This document shows positions 16,068 to 24,948 of a DNA stretch of 39,329 bases, piece after piece. The notes beneath the pieces were generated by a model. That model was not told the origin of the DNA and did no database searches. It saw nothing but the letters and a program-made list of their open reading frames with translations. The position numbers and the translations under genes were made by a program. The stretch covers positions 1 to 39,329 of the forward strand of contig CAZVNZ010000028.1 in the NCBI GenBank assembly GCA_964628515.1. The letters are read 5' to 3'. The DNA is from CAZVNZ01 sp964628515. GTDB lineage: Bacteria > Bacillota > Clostridia > Christensenellales > Christensenellaceae. Each line of letters opens with the position of its first letter. Position 1 is the first letter of the stretch.

Positions 16068-17462
16068 GTGAGTAAATTAGACACAAACCAGCTTATACAA
16101 AGGTACAAAGAGGGTAAAATCTCCTTTGCGGAAATAGAACTTACAGACGCAAGGTTAGATTTACTTACCGATTATAAGGCTTTAAGAGAGTATCATAATT
16201 ACGCAATGCAAATGCAAAATACGGTAAACGAACTGCAAAGCACAATAAATGCAATGCAAAACAGTTTTTGGTGGAAGGCAGGGGGTATTTTTCGGGTTAT
16301 AAAGCGTAAATTGTGCAAAAAGCCTCCTTTTTATAATGATGATGCCCAAACACAACCGCCACCCTTTGAGTTAAGCACCACCCAAAAAAACCTTTTGTTT
16401 TTGGATTTGCACCTACCCACTCCGGACATGGACGCAGGCTCTCGTTCTGTGTATCAATATTTGCTTGCTATGCAAAAATTAGGGGTGTGTGTAACCTATT
16501 TGTGCGACGACTTCCCCCCGGATAGCAAGGATACGGAAATGCTCAGAGAAATAAATGTACAGGTGCTAAACCACAAATACTATGCAGATAACTGGCAACA
16601 GTTTATAGCTGACGAGGGGTGCAACTTTGATTATTTTATATTTAACCGCCCTTTGTGTGCATCCAAATATATGGATATAATAAAGCAAAACACCAAGGGC
16701 AAGCTGATATACTTAGGTTGCGATTTACACTTTTTAAGGGAAGAACGTTGTTTTGAGCAAACAAAAGAGCCAAAAAAACTTGAGGAAATAAACCGCATTA
16801 AGCTAAAAGAGTTTGTAATTATGAGCAAAGCAGACCACGTACTGATGTACAGCCCATATGAAAAAGAGGTTATTTTAAAGGAGTTTGGGCTAAATAACGT
16901 TACTGTAACCCCTCTTTATTGTTTGGATATTTACGGCAACAGGCGCAAGCCCTTTTTTGAAACCAAAGATGTACTTTTTGTGGGGGGATTTAATCACGCA
17001 CCCAATGTTGACGGTATTTTGTGGTTTTACAAAGAGGTGTGGACAAAATGCAGTTTAGGGGATGCAAAGCTAATAATAGCAGGGGCAAACCCCACTGCCG
17101 AAATAACAGAATTAAGTAGCAACAATGTGGTTGTTACAGGCTATGTTTCCTCAGAAAAATTAGAAGAACTCTACGCAAATTGCAGGGTTTGCGTAATCCC
17201 CTTGCGCTACGGCGCAGGAATTAAGGGCAAAACGGTAGAGGCTATGGCACAAAGCATACCTATTGTAACCACTTCTATGGGTATAGAGGGTATAGAGGAT
17301 ATAAAAAGCACAGGCTTAATAAGTGCAGACAGTAGCGAGGAATTTATTAAGCAGTTGGAATATAAATATAATAATGAAGAAAGCACCTACTACGAAAACT
17401 GTTTGCAAGCAAATTTTTCCGAAGAAAAATTATTGGATGCTTTAAAAAGTGTAATAAATTAA
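16068..17462 (+). CDS. GT-B glycosyltransferase (GT4/GT1-like) with N-terminal coiled coil
   Basis: 464 residues from GTG 16068, with SD GAGGT about 5 bp upstream. Residues 1-66 are helical and probably coiled coil, then an SFWWKAGGIFRVIKRK segment like those next to glycosyltransferase domains in large surface-polysaccharide enzymes. From about 107 a GT-B fold follows: the N-lobe has LFLDLHLPTPDMDAGSRS, and the C-lobe has DVLFVGGFNHAPNVDGI, AKLIIAGANP and YGAGIKGKTVEAMAQSIPIVTT, the donor-binding motif with a Glu. It should add sugars to a cell-surface polysaccharide in the cytoplasm. It is followed 17 bp later by the double GT2 gene. Confidence 0.9.
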   Translation: MSKLDTNQLIQRYKEGKISFAEIELTDARLDLLTDYKALREYHNYAMQMQNTVNELQSTINAMQNSFWWKAGGIFRVIKRKLCKKPPFYNDDAQTQPPPFELSTTQKNLLFLDLHLPTPDMDAGSRSVYQYLLAMQKLGVCVTYLCDDFPPDSKDTEMLREINVQVLNHKYYADNWQQFIADEGCNFDYFIFNRPLCASKYMDIIKQNTKGKLIYLGCDLHFLREERCFEQTKEPKKLEEINRIKLKEFVIMSKADHVLMYSPYEKEVILKEFGLNNVTVTPLYCLDIYGNRRKPFFETKDVLFVGGFNHAPNVDGILWFYKEVWTKCSLGDAKLIIAGANPTAEITELSSNNVVVTGYVSSEKLEELYANCRVCVIPLRYGAGIKGKTVEAMAQSIPIVTTSMGIEGIEDIKSTGLISADSSEEFIKQLEYKYNNEESTYYENCLQANFSEEKLLDALKSVIN

Positions 17463-17479
17463 TATTTGTGGGGTACTGT

Positions 17480-19735
17480 ATGTCTAAAATAAAAAATCTC
17501 TCTAAAGTTGTAAAAAAACTGCATAAACGGAAATTTAGCAGAATAAAAGAAATTATACGAGACTACGGACTTAGAGAGTTTTTACGTCGTGTAAAAGAAA
17601 AAATGCAATACGGAGACGCTAATATACATTTGTACGAGCGTATTTTTGTTGTAACCAACGAGGCGTATGTAAAAAACTTAAATAACACAGCTAAATACAC
17701 CTCGTGCAACAAAGTGGAATTTATGTGCGCCCCCGGTGCGGATAATGTGGGAAGAGTTGATATTTTAACCGATTGCGAGGTTAAAACGGAGGCACAAATC
17801 ACCATGGAAATTTTTAACAGAGAGGGTGACTGTCTGTTAAAAACCACCGAGACTAACATAAAAAACAACGACTACACCACCTTTACCTTTTTGCCTGTTT
17901 TGGATGTTATACATCACCCTTTAAAATTTATTTTTACTTGTAATAATTTTTGCGGAGTGTTGGTAAATAAGCATAAAAGCAAGCATGGTTTTGTATTGGA
18001 AGGCGGAGGTGCGGTGGGCTGTAAAATATACACAAGGCTGGATGCACTTTATGTGCATTGGCAAAAAAACAACACCCCAACCGAAGAAATGCTTTATAAG
18101 CAAAGACACACGCAATTTGAATATACGCCTAAAATAAGCATTGTTGTGCCACTTTACAACACTCCACAAGTTTTTTTAAACGATTTACTCGACTCGGTTG
18201 TAAGGCAATCTTACGAAAATTGGGAGCTTTGCTTGGCAGACGGCAGTAATTACGATTTTGACGTGCAAACCCCCATTTATTCTTATGAGGACGAGCGTAT
18301 AAAATACAAAAAGCTATCCAAAAATTTAGGAATAGCAGGAAACTCCAACAAGGCAATAGAAATGGCTACAGGGGAATATATTGCACTTTTAGACCACGAC
18401 GACACCCTAATGCCCCACGCATTGTTTGAAAATGTAAGGCTTATTAACCAAGATTTAGACTACGAGTTTATATATTCGGACGAGGACAAGCTCTCCGCCG
18501 ACGGCAAACGGCGTTTTGACCCATTTTTTAAGCCTGACTTTTCCCCTAATACCTTAAATACCTTTAACTACATTACCCATTTTGCAGTAATAAAAAAATC
18601 TTTGCTTGACGAAGTGGGCTATTTTAAAAGCGAGTACAACGGGGCACAAGATTACGATTTATTTTTGCGAGTGTGCGAAAAGGCAAAAAAAGTTGGGCAT
18701 ATTGCGGATGTTTTGTATAACTGGCGCATAGCCGAAACCTCCGTTGCTTACAATGCGGACGCAAAAAGCTATACCATAGATGCAGGCAAAGCCGCCTTAG
18801 AGGATTCTCTTAAACGAAAAGGCATTACGGCAAGGGTGGAAGTGGCGCAAATAGATAACTATTTCAACGTTGTATACCCCACCCCCACCGATTTGGTTTC
18901 TATTATTATACCTAATAAAGACGAAAAAAATACCTTAAAAAAGGCAATAGATTCTATATTGGACAAAACAACCTATGCAAACTACGAAATCATCATAATA
19001 GAAAACAACAGCGAAAAAAGCGAAACTTTTTCCTACTACGAAAAGTTAGAGCAAAACCCTAAAATACGTGTTGTAAAGTGGAGCAACCCCTTTAATTTTT
19101 CCGCATTAAATAACTTTGCGGCAACCGAGGCTAAGGGCAGTTTGCTTTTGTTTTTAAATAATGATGTTTCTGTAATAACACCCGACTGGATAGAGCAAAT
19201 GGCTATGTACTGCGTACAATATTCTATTGGTGCGGTGGGCGCAAAACTTTTCTACCCCGACGATACTTTGCAACACGGCGGTGTTATACTAAAAATCGGC
19301 GAGGTTGCAGGGCATTCTCACAAAGGCACTTATAAATACGAGGTAGGCTCTTTAGGCAGGCTTACTTTTGTTAATGATGTTAGCGGTGTAACCGCCGCTT
19401 GCGTTATGATACGCAAAGAGGTGTTTGACGAGGTGGGCGGTTTTGACGAGCAATTTGCGGTTGCCTTTAACGATGTGGATTTATGCCTAAAAATACGAGA
19501 GTTAGGCTACAGCATTGTGTGGACACCCTTTGCACAGCTGTATCATTACGAATCTAAAACACGAGGCTACGAAGTTACCCCCGAAAAGCAGGAGCGGTTT
19601 AGAAAAGAAACGGACAAATGGCTTGCAAAATGGGGAGAGAAATATAAATCCGACCCATTCTACAATATTAATTTAACAAGTACCTTAGAGGATTACTCTA
19701 TAAATCCGTATATCTGCATACATAAGGATTTTTAG
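17480..19735 (+). CDS. Tandem GT2-GT2 glycosyltransferase
   Basis: 751 residues from ATG 17480, preferred over GTG 17468 because the GTGGGG sequence lies upstream of it. Residues 1-210 are a basic N-terminus and a beta-rich region. GT2 domain 1 (about 217-420) carries KISIVVPLYN, LDHDD (D305-D308 region) and YNGAQDYDLFLR. GT2 domain 2 (about 472-700) carries VSIIIPNKDE, FLNNDVSV, VSGVTAACVMIRKEVF and FDEQFAVAFNDVDLCLKIRELG. Such double enzymes build repeat units or rhamnan/galactan-type chains of wall or capsule polysaccharide. Both catalytic motif sets look intact. It ends the operon; fbp begins 75 bp later. Confidence 0.9.
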   Translation: MSKIKNLSKVVKKLHKRKFSRIKEIIRDYGLREFLRRVKEKMQYGDANIHLYERIFVVTNEAYVKNLNNTAKYTSCNKVEFMCAPGADNVGRVDILTDCEVKTEAQITMEIFNREGDCLLKTTETNIKNNDYTTFTFLPVLDVIHHPLKFIFTCNNFCGVLVNKHKSKHGFVLEGGGAVGCKIYTRLDALYVHWQKNNTPTEEMLYKQRHTQFEYTPKISIVVPLYNTPQVFLNDLLDSVVRQSYENWELCLADGSNYDFDVQTPIYSYEDERIKYKKLSKNLGIAGNSNKAIEMATGEYIALLDHDDTLMPHALFENVRLINQDLDYEFIYSDEDKLSADGKRRFDPFFKPDFSPNTLNTFNYITHFAVIKKSLLDEVGYFKSEYNGAQDYDLFLRVCEKAKKVGHIADVLYNWRIAETSVAYNADAKSYTIDAGKAALEDSLKRKGITARVEVAQIDNYFNVVYPTPTDLVSIIIPNKDEKNTLKKAIDSILDKTTYANYEIIIIENNSEKSETFSYYEKLEQNPKIRVVKWSNPFNFSALNNFAATEAKGSLLLFLNNDVSVITPDWIEQMAMYCVQYSIGAVGAKLFYPDDTLQHGGVILKIGEVAGHSHKGTYKYEVGSLGRLTFVNDVSGVTAACVMIRKEVFDEVGGFDEQFAVAFNDVDLCLKIRELGYSIVWTPFAQLYHYESKTRGYEVTPEKQERFRKETDKWLAKWGEKYKSDPFYNINLTSTLEDYSINPYICIHKDF

Positions 19736-19810
19736 CACATCTAAATATGCGGTAAAAACTGTATAATTACCTAAATAATAGGGAAATAATTTGCAAATGA
19801 GGTGTTTTTA

Positions 19811-21730
19811 GTGGAAAAATCAGACATTAAATATTTGGAACTGCTATCAAGCGATTACCCCACCATACAAGCCGCTTGCACGGAGATAATCAACTTAAAC
19901 GCTATACTCAATTTACCCAAAGGCACAGAGCATTTTATAAGCGATATTCATGGAGAATACGAGGCTTTTTTGCATATTTTAAACAATGCCTCGGGAATGA
20001 TTAAAGAAAAAATAGATATTATTTTTGACAAACGCCTAACCTCTGTGGAGCGGGCTATGCTTGCGACTTTAATCTACTATCCCCAAAAAAAGTTGGAGGA
20101 AATCAAGCAAAACACGGAAAATATAGACGAATGGTATATGATTACCCTAAACCGTTTAATAGAAATTTGCAAGCTTGTAGCCTCCAAATACACACGCTCT
20201 AAGGTTAGAAAGGCACTACCCAAAGATTTTGAGTATATTATAGACGAAATGCTAAACACTAGCTACGACGAGACTAACAAAGAGCTTTATTACGAAAAAA
20301 TTCTTTCAACAATAATAGACCTTAACCGCTCGGAAGCCTTTATTATAGCCCTAACTACCTTAATTAAACGGCTTATTGTGGATTGTTTGCACATAGTGGG
20401 AGATATTTTTGACAGAGGGGCAAACACCGATTTAATAATAGAAAACCTTATAAATCATCATTATGTGGATATACAATGGGGCAACCACGATGTTTTGTGG
20501 ATGGGGGCAGGTGCTGGTAGCGAGGCTTGCATTGCCACCGTTATAAGCAACTGCATAAAGTACGATACCTTAGATATGTTAGAGGTTTCTTACGGTATTA
20601 ATTTACGTGGTCTCGGAGAGTTTGCCCAAAGTGCCTACACAAGCAAAGACCCAATGAAAAATATGTATAATGCCATACGCATTATGCAGTTTAAGTTAGA
20701 GGGGCAGATAATAAAGCGCAACAAAGAGTTTAATATGAAGGACAGACTCCTTTTAGAAAAAATAGACTACGACAAAAAAACCATAGAGCTTTACGGCAAA
20801 ACCTACAAGCTGACAAACACCTGTTTTAGCACCATCAACCCACTAAAGCCATACAAACTTACCCCCGAGGAACAAGGGGTTATGGCGCATCTTAAAGCCT
20901 CCTTTAAAACCAGCGAAAAACTGCAACGCCATATTCGGTTTTTATATTTAAAAGGGAGTATTTACACAGTTTACAATAATAATTTGCTTTTTCATGGGTG
21001 CGTGCCTTTAGACAAAAAAGGGGATTTTTTAAAGTTTAAAGTGCCCGATTGCAACGTGCATTTATGCGGAAAAGAATATATGGACTACTGCGACAATATG
21101 GTGCGCCAAAGTTACAGCCAAAACGAAGGCAGTAAAGAAAAGCAAATGGGTGAGGATTTTGTGTGGTTTTTGTGGTGCGGAAGGCACTCTCCTCTCTTTG
21201 GCAGAGATAAAATAACCACCTTTGAGCGCATGTTTATAGATGACGAAACCACCTACGACGAGCCAAAAAACGAGTATTATATTTATTATGAAGATGAAGG
21301 TTTAGCCGAGGATTTGTGCAAACGCATTTTGGATAATTTTGGTATATCCACCCAGTTTTCTCATATAATAAACGGGCATATGCCTGTAAAATCCAAACGG
21401 GGAGAAAACCCTGTTAAAGCAAACGGAAAGCTAATTTTAATAGATGGGGGATTTTGCAAGGCCTACCATAAAGTAACGGGAATTGCAGGCTACACCATGT
21501 TTTATAACTCCTACGGAATTCGTGTGGTTTCTCACGAGCCGTTTTTTGGTACTGCGGACGCAATAAACAACAACTCGGATATTATTTCAAGCATTGTGGT
21601 TTATGATACCGTTTCTAACCGCATTACCGTTAAAGACACGGATGTGGGTTTGCTAATTAATAAAAAAATAGAGGATATAAATAATTTGCTTACGGCTTAT
21701 AAAAAAGGTTATATTAAAGAGAGACAATAA
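19811..21730 (+). CDS. fbp: Fructose-1,6-bisphosphatase, class III
   Basis: 639 residues from GTG 19811, chosen because GAGGTG (19799-19804) is 6 bp upstream; a GTG at 19802 overlaps that SD. Metallophosphatase motifs are intact: HFISDIHGEYEAF (D45, H47), VGDIFDRG and WGNHDVLWMGAG, with late metal ligands such as INGHMPVK. Class III FBPases hydrolyse fructose 1,6-bisphosphate to fructose 6-phosphate in gluconeogenesis and are largely a Firmicutes family. Fructose 6-phosphate also feeds amino-sugar synthesis. TATAAT at 19762-19767, without a good -35, may provide a promoter. Confidence 0.96.
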   Translation: MEKSDIKYLELLSSDYPTIQAACTEIINLNAILNLPKGTEHFISDIHGEYEAFLHILNNASGMIKEKIDIIFDKRLTSVERAMLATLIYYPQKKLEEIKQNTENIDEWYMITLNRLIEICKLVASKYTRSKVRKALPKDFEYIIDEMLNTSYDETNKELYYEKILSTIIDLNRSEAFIIALTTLIKRLIVDCLHIVGDIFDRGANTDLIIENLINHHYVDIQWGNHDVLWMGAGAGSEACIATVISNCIKYDTLDMLEVSYGINLRGLGEFAQSAYTSKDPMKNMYNAIRIMQFKLEGQIIKRNKEFNMKDRLLLEKIDYDKKTIELYGKTYKLTNTCFSTINPLKPYKLTPEEQGVMAHLKASFKTSEKLQRHIRFLYLKGSIYTVYNNNLLFHGCVPLDKKGDFLKFKVPDCNVHLCGKEYMDYCDNMVRQSYSQNEGSKEKQMGEDFVWFLWCGRHSPLFGRDKITTFERMFIDDETTYDEPKNEYYIYYEDEGLAEDLCKRILDNFGISTQFSHIINGHMPVKSKRGENPVKANGKLILIDGGFCKAYHKVTGIAGYTMFYNSYGIRVVSHEPFFGTADAINNNSDIISSIVVYDTVSNRITVKDTDVGLLINKKIEDINNLLTAYKKGYIKERQ

Positions 21731-21749
21731 TTTTTTGGAGGTTTTACAT

Positions 21750-22208
21750 ATGCTTAAAGAAGGAACAAAAGCACCTAATTTTACCCTAAAGGACAAAGAC
21801 GACAAGGAAATTACCCTGTCTGATTACTTAGGCAAAAAGGTGGTGGTATATTTTTACCCTAAAGACAATACCCCCGGATGCACCAAGCAGGCTTGTACAT
21901 TTAGAGACAACTACGACGGCTTTAGGCAAAAAGACATGGTTGTAATAGGAATTAGCAAGGACAGCACCGCATCTCATACAAAATTTGCTACTAAATTCGA
22001 TTTACCATTTATTTTGGTATCCGACCCGGATTTAGTTGCAATTAAAGCCTACGATGTTTGGAAGGAAAAAACCCTCTACGGCAAAACCGCCTTAGGTGTG
22101 GTGCGTGCCACCTATGTTATAGACGAAAATGGTGTAATTATAAAGGTGTTTGAAAAGGCAAAACCGGATACCAATGCTTTAGAAATTTTGGAGTTTTTGG
22201 ATTCTTAA
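21750..22208 (+). CDS. bcp: Thioredoxin-dependent peroxiredoxin, Bcp/PrxQ type
   Basis: 152 residues from ATG 21750 with SD GGAGG 8 bp upstream. The motif DNTPGCTKQACTFRD gives the peroxidatic C44 and, five residues later, the resolving C49 of the Bcp/PrxQ class. FYPKD and ATYVIDENGVI are further family marks. It reduces hydrogen peroxide and organic hydroperoxides in the cytoplasm with thioredoxin. It begins 19 bp after fbp and is probably cotranscribed. Confidence 0.95.
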   Translation: MLKEGTKAPNFTLKDKDDKEITLSDYLGKKVVVYFYPKDNTPGCTKQACTFRDNYDGFRQKDMVVIGISKDSTASHTKFATKFDLPFILVSDPDLVAIKAYDVWKEKTLYGKTALGVVRATYVIDENGVIIKVFEKAKPDTNALEILEFLDS

Positions 22209-22216
22209 CAGACCGG

Positions 22217-22256
22217 ACTTTACAGCACCCCCACTTTACAGCACCCGACTTTACAG
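22217..22256 (+). repeat. Short tandem repeat between convergent genes
   Basis: ACTTTACAGCACCC occurs at 22217-22230 and 22233-22246, and a shortened copy, ACTTTACAG, at 22248-22256. The period is about 16 bp. It fills most of the 68-bp gap between bcp and the convergent LCP gene. No hairpin terminator is visible here. Confidence 0.7.
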
Positions 22257-22276
22257 AGTTAGCCTAAAGCCATGCC

Positions 22277-23236
22277 TTAGCTTACAAAAAATACTTCTTT
22301 TACAAGTGCTTTGGTTTGCTCTAAGTCTTGCATAAACACCCCTTCTTTATACTCCCCCGGAAGTTTAATGATTTCCATATTTGAACTGTCCGAGCCAAGC
22401 ACCTTGTATGCTAAAAACATAAGCTCGGGCACAGATATATTTGTATTAAAGTAACCTTGCATTTTATTGTATAAATCAAGTATTATTGCAGGGTTTTCTT
22501 TTGCTTTTTGTTTTAGTGTGGCTAAAAATGTACTGAAATACTGATGCTGTCGCAACACTCTGTCCTCGTCCTTTCCGCTCATACCCGGAAACTGCCGTGT
22601 TCTTATGTACACCTCCGCCGTTTCGTCCGTTAAAAGAAAGTTTGCTCCCTTTTTCATTTGTGGATTATACATTGTAAAATCTGCCATAATCTCCAAAAAT
22701 ACTCCGCCGATTGCGTTATTTGCAATGTTTATACCATCAATATTTAATGCAAAATATCTTGTTACGGGTATTTGGTACAGCAAATTACTGACAACTGCCA
22801 TTGTAAGCTCATCGGAAATACCGGCATTTAGCCCGTATGCGTGGGATAGGGCTATGGGCTCTTCTTGAGTGTATACAAATCTGTCGTTAAAATCCAGTAT
22901 GGGTATTTGGGTTAGGGTGTCCCTTGGGATGCTTATTATTTTAGTCTCCCCTGTTTTTTTGTTTATAACAAAGAGCAAAAGCGTATCCGCTTGATATCCC
23001 ATGCCTTGAATATCTCGTGCTACTGTGTAGTCGTACCCTGTAAACAATACCGTTTGCAAATCCTTGTTGTACCCCTCTAAATTAGGGTTTTTGCCGTTGT
23101 TGGCAAAGGGGTGTTCCACCCCGTAATCGCTTAATGTATTGGTGTAATTAAAGGTGGTGGCAGAGTAGTACAAACCGCCAAAGAGTACCCCCACAGTTGC
23201 TACTGCTACCATAATTATTATTAGTTTTTTACTCAT
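22277..23236 (-). CDS. LytR-CpsA-Psr (LCP) family glycopolymer transferase
   Basis: The 319-residue protein has one N-terminal TM helix (4-26) and an extracellular LCP domain. Visible marks: ADTLLLFVINKKTGETKIISIPRDT (D84, R105), the SHAYG segment, GGVFLEI, and YIRTRQFPG...DEDRVLRQHQ with the basic residues that hold the polyprenyl pyrophosphate. LCP enzymes ligate lipid-linked glycopolymers (teichoic acid, capsule) to peptidoglycan. The ATG overlaps the end of the sortase gene by 8 bp, so they are coupled. Its substrate could be the polymer made by the glycan genes at 3-20 kb, but nothing in the sequence proves this. Confidence 0.93.
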   Translation of the reverse strand: MSKKLIIIMVAVATVGVLFGGLYYSATTFNYTNTLSDYGVEHPFANNGKNPNLEGYNKDLQTVLFTGYDYTVARDIQGMGYQADTLLLFVINKKTGETKIISIPRDTLTQIPILDFNDRFVYTQEEPIALSHAYGLNAGISDELTMAVVSNLLYQIPVTRYFALNIDGINIANNAIGGVFLEIMADFTMYNPQMKKGANFLLTDETAEVYIRTRQFPGMSGKDEDRVLRQHQYFSTFLATLKQKAKENPAIILDLYNKMQGYFNTNISVPELMFLAYKVLGSDSSNMEIIKLPGEYKEGVFMQDLEQTKALVKEVFFVS

Positions 23237-24083
23237 CCTTTTTTAGTATTCCTTGAATAATGTACCGATTGTTAGGCTCGTCTTTTATGCAGGTAGAAAG
23301 GGTAATAATGTTGTCCGTAATTCCTGCATTGCTTATTTTTTCTATGGTGATGTTTGCCTGTAAGTCTTTGGTGGACTTTATGGAGTTTATGTACTCCTCA
23401 AATGTTTTTACGTTGGTGTAATCCTTTTTGTACAGTATATTTTTATCGTCTGTGGTGTAGGCGGCAAATATTTCGTATATGCGCATACCCTCTTTTGTGT
23501 ACAGAATAATCTGCCTGTTTGTATCAAAAAAATCTTTATCTGCATAAGAATGGAGGGAGGCAAACATAGAGCCGTTTTTCATATTATGCCCGTATATGAC
23601 CGTAATAGGATCGGAAAAATCTTCTTTGTTGTACATATCGGTAAATATTGCCCCTGCAATATTTTCCTTTTTGTTTATATCTCTCTCTAAATAATCGGTG
23701 TTGTCCTTGCTTTTTAGTATGGGGTAATCCACATTTGTTCCCGGAACTTCCACCCAACCTATTACGTCCTTGTTACGCTTTGTTAGGGCTTCAAAATCTA
23801 TGCTTCGATTAGATGGTCGTATGCCGTTTTCGTAAAATACTTGAGTTTGGGGTTGTGTAATTTCTTCCGTTTGTTTGGGCTTTTGCTGGGGTGTGCTTGT
23901 AGGCAGGGTTGTAGGTGCGGTTACTACCCGCAATTCCTCGTATACTTCGTTTCCGCTTTCTCTGTTTAGTATTAGGGCTAAAAGTATTATAATCCCTGCT
24001 AACAGAATTGCCGTTAGAAAAATCCATTGCTTTTTGTTTATTTTTTTATCCTTTTTTTTCTGTCTGTCGACTCTTGTTTCCAT
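23229..24083 (-). CDS. srtB: Class B sortase
   Basis: A 284-residue protein with a basic cytoplasmic tail, one TM helix (about 20-40) and a Pro/Thr-rich spacer, then the sortase barrel. Catalytic residues are present: H166 in VIYGHNM, C265 in TLSTC and R273 in NNRYIIQG. NVDYPILKSKDN and the extra N-terminal helix region are class B features. It joins surface proteins to the wall peptidoglycan after cutting a sorting motif. SD AAGGGG lies about 6 bp before the ATG. The neighbouring upstream gene ends in an SPKTG sorting signal, like the (S/P)PXTG recognised by Clostridioides difficile SrtB, so it is the likely substrate. Confidence 0.93.
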   Translation of the reverse strand: METRVDRQKKKDKKINKKQWIFLTAILLAGIIILLALILNRESGNEVYEELRVVTAPTTLPTSTPQQKPKQTEEITQPQTQVFYENGIRPSNRSIDFEALTKRNKDVIGWVEVPGTNVDYPILKSKDNTDYLERDINKKENIAGAIFTDMYNKEDFSDPITVIYGHNMKNGSMFASLHSYADKDFFDTNRQIILYTKEGMRIYEIFAAYTTDDKNILYKKDYTNVKTFEEYINSIKSTKDLQANITIEKISNAGITDNIITLSTCIKDEPNNRYIIQGILKKDE

Positions 24084-24171
24084 CTATCCCCTTATTGTTG
24101 TTTAAAATTAAATTAAGTTGCCATACTACGCAATCCCAACCTAAACTACACCGCCAAATAATTACAAAACA

Positions 24172-24198
24172 GCATAAAAGCCATAGTAGCTTTTATGC
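24172..24198 (-). terminator. Intrinsic terminator after the SPKTG surface protein gene
   Basis: A perfect 10-bp stem, GCATAAAAGC and GCTTTTATGC, with a 7-base loop; on the minus strand TGTTTTGT follows. It separates the surface protein gene from srtB, so the sortase needs read-through or its own promoter. Confidence 0.7.
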
Positions 24199-24232
24199 CG
24201 TTTAGTTATTTTAAGTTACAAATTGATTTTGA

Positions 24233-24814
24233 TTATTTGCTTGCCTTGATTGCTTTTCTGCCTGTGTATACCGCACCAACTGCAAGTACAGCCATTAGTA
24301 CAAACAGCATAACATTTTCTTCCTGCCCTGTCTTTGGAGATTTAGAAGATGTTGTTGCGGTGCTACCGCCACCTGCCGCACCTTTGGTTACAACTACCGC
24401 AAATAAAGAGAAGTTAGGAGTGGTTGCAACTACGTTACCTCCACTGTAACCAACAAAGTTGATTCTATCCCATGTTTTACCGTTAAAGCGGAATACTTCC
24501 ATTTTAGATGCGCTGTCTATGGCTAAAGGTATTGTAATTGTGTAACTACCGTTTGGTACAGGACTGCTTGGAGTAATATCCAAAATAGCCGCTACATATT
24601 GAGTTGCTGTGTTGATGCCTATTTGTTTGTCTACGATTGCCGCAAAATTCGGCGAATATTGGTTAGTTATGGTTGCCGTTACACCATCGGGCAACCCGCT
24701 TACCGTTCCTCCCGAAGCGATTGGTGACGCTGCCGCAAAAGAAGTTGCCGTAAAAGAAAATACTAATACAACCGCAATTGCTAATACTACGATTAGTTTA
24801 AATTTTTTGTTCAT
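24233..24814 (-). CDS. Sortase-anchored surface protein with SPKTG sorting signal
   Basis: A 193-residue protein. Signal peptide 1-28 (ends SFAAA). The mature part (about 29-145) is beta-rich and resembles an Ig-like or adhesin-type module (YVAAILDITPSSPVPNGSYTITIPL, then MEVFRFNGKTWDRI). A Gly/Ser/Thr linker leads to SPKTG at 159-163, then a hydrophobic helix and the basic tail GRKAIKASK. This is a complete cell-wall sorting signal. The motif matches that of class B sortases in clostridia rather than classical LPXTG. Its own TTGACA promoter lies upstream and a terminator downstream, so it may be expressed more strongly than srtB. Ligand unknown. Confidence 0.88.
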   Translation of the reverse strand: MNKKFKLIVVLAIAVVLVFSFTATSFAAASPIASGGTVSGLPDGVTATITNQYSPNFAAIVDKQIGINTATQYVAAILDITPSSPVPNGSYTITIPLAIDSASKMEVFRFNGKTWDRINFVGYSGGNVVATTPNFSLFAVVVTKGAAGGGSTATTSSKSPKTGQEENVMLFVLMAVLAVGAVYTGRKAIKASK

Positions 24815-24873
24815 TTTTAATCCCCTTTTTTATTATTAATAACTTATTCATATTAAATTAATAATATACATTA

Positions 24874-24902
24874 ATACTATATTAGCTTTTTACGAATGTC
24901 AA
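24874..24902 (-). promoter_or_regulatory. Promoter of the SPKTG surface protein gene
   Basis: A consensus TTGACA (24897-24902) on the minus strand with TAGTAT (24874-24879) at 17 bp, or TATAGT (24876-24881) at 15 bp. A leader of about 50-60 bases precedes the ATG at 24814. Confidence 0.65.
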
Positions 24903-24948
24903 CCCGTATAGTCGTATTTTTTGTGGTAATATGTGAAACATACGCAAC

